Shown here: piece after piece, positions 63,798-64,000 of the stretch
Numbering within the stretch: position 1 is the stretch's first letter
Layout of the letters: every line of letters starts with the position of its first letter
Origin: Bacteroidales bacterium
GTDB taxonomy: Bacteria > Bacteroidota > Bacteroidia > Bacteroidales > F082
NCBI GenBank assembly: GCA_024710405.1
Contig: JANJUV010000022.1
Span: 1 to 64,000 of the forward strand
Reading direction: 5' to 3'
Length of the DNA: 64,000 nt
Notes under the pieces: model-generated
Database searches by the model: none
What the model was told of the DNA's origin: nothing
The model's input: only the letters and a program-made list of their open reading frames with translations
Made by a program: the position numbers and the translations under genes

Positions 63798-64000
63798 CTA
63801 CTGAGCTTCCCAGCCGTAATCAACATACTTCGCATCAACAAGTCCATGTTCACCCAATTCGAGCAGCATAAACCCTTCCTCTAGTTTGCCGTTCGGCCCC
63901 CTCCACCAGCGTGCCGACAAAGCTCCGCCTGTGATAAAAACTGTGTTGTTCACCTTGATTTCTTCGAGAATATGGAGATGACCCTGCAGCACCAGACTCA
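63798..64000 (-). CDS. C-terminal part of a calcineurin-like metallophosphoesterase (partial)
   Basis: The minus-strand frame is open from the window edge to TAG at 63798-63800, about 66 residues. It contains LVLQGHLHILEE, the GHxH motif that closes the dinuclear metal site of metallophosphoesterases, and FITGGALSARWWRGP with the usual C-terminal GG. The remainder, with the other motifs, lies beyond the window. The GTG at 63992 is an internal codon, not a start. Confidence 0.75.
   Translation of the reverse strand, partial: SLVLQGHLHILEEIKVNNTVFITGGALSARWWRGPNGKLEEGFMLLELGEHGLVDAKYVDYGWEAQ

Overview
The window is typical Bacteroidota DNA, most like an environmental, probably anaerobic or microaerobic member of the Bacteroidales. 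Evidence: type IX secretion (T9SS) C-terminal sorting domains of both type A and type B, two SusC/SusD pairs, TPR-type and propeller-type sensors, many SusD-like and glycanase lipoproteins with a Cys lipobox, and a recurring TAnnTTTG -7 element upstream of gene starts, as recognised by the Bacteroidota primary sigma factor. No tRNA, rRNA, CRISPR array, insertion sequence or phage gene was recognised. The window opens and closes inside genes.

Layout. 1-369: C-terminal end of a surface-anchored protein with a Gly-rich/transmembrane/basic tail, then a hairpin and two arrays of heptanucleotide repeats. 367-2523 (-): TPR sensor histidine kinase. 2836-12673: two very large T9SS cargo proteins, a subtilisin-like protease and an adhesin-like protein with SprB-type and cohesin-like modules. 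12719-15063: YebC-type regulator and RmuC. 15206-22721: arsenic region with two ArsR-headed units. Unit 1 is arsR, small thioredoxin, periplasmic thioredoxin-fold ArsF-like protein, CcdA-like/ArsG-like membrane protein, ArsP-like permease and rhodanese. Unit 2 is arsR, arsC, arsM and acr3. An MscS channel lies between them on the other strand. 22744-25404 (-): ABC-F ATPase, DUF2750-like protein, rhodanese. 25563-31766 (-): NAD-linked group 3d-type [NiFe] hydrogenase operon (HoxF-HoxU-HoxY-HoxH-maturation protease) ending in an unusual dihydroorotate-dehydrogenase-like gene and a clear intrinsic terminator.

32205-52949: beta-glucan polysaccharide utilisation locus. A membrane-spanning propeller/Y_Y_Y sensor with its own LuxR-type DNA-binding domain is followed by SusC, SusD, two GH16, GH3, a PKD-containing putative glycan-binding lipoprotein, a second SusC/SusD pair and GH30. 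The enzymes fit a mixed beta-1,3/beta-1,6-glucan such as laminarin. The promoter of the first susC carries five direct repeats spaced exactly 11 bp apart. 53093-54331: lipoprotein serpin. 54337-59886: ureohydrolase (-), metallo-beta-lactamase-fold hydrolase plus HypF (+), DEAD-box helicase with a TTG start (+). HypF completes hydrogenase cyanide-ligand synthesis at a distance from the hox operon. 59908-64000 (-): inositol monophosphatase, Lgt, EamA transporter, exported superoxide dismutase and the C-terminus of a metallophosphoesterase.

How the genes work together (inference). The polysaccharide locus feeds glucose to fermentation and the Hox hydrogenase would exchange electrons between NADH and H2. 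The two arsenic units make a complete chain: arsenate reduction (ArsC), arsenite export (Acr3) or methylation (ArsM), and export of trivalent organoarsenicals (ArsP-like). They also include a possible transmembrane thiol relay formed by the small thioredoxin, the CcdA-like protein and the periplasmic CxxC protein.
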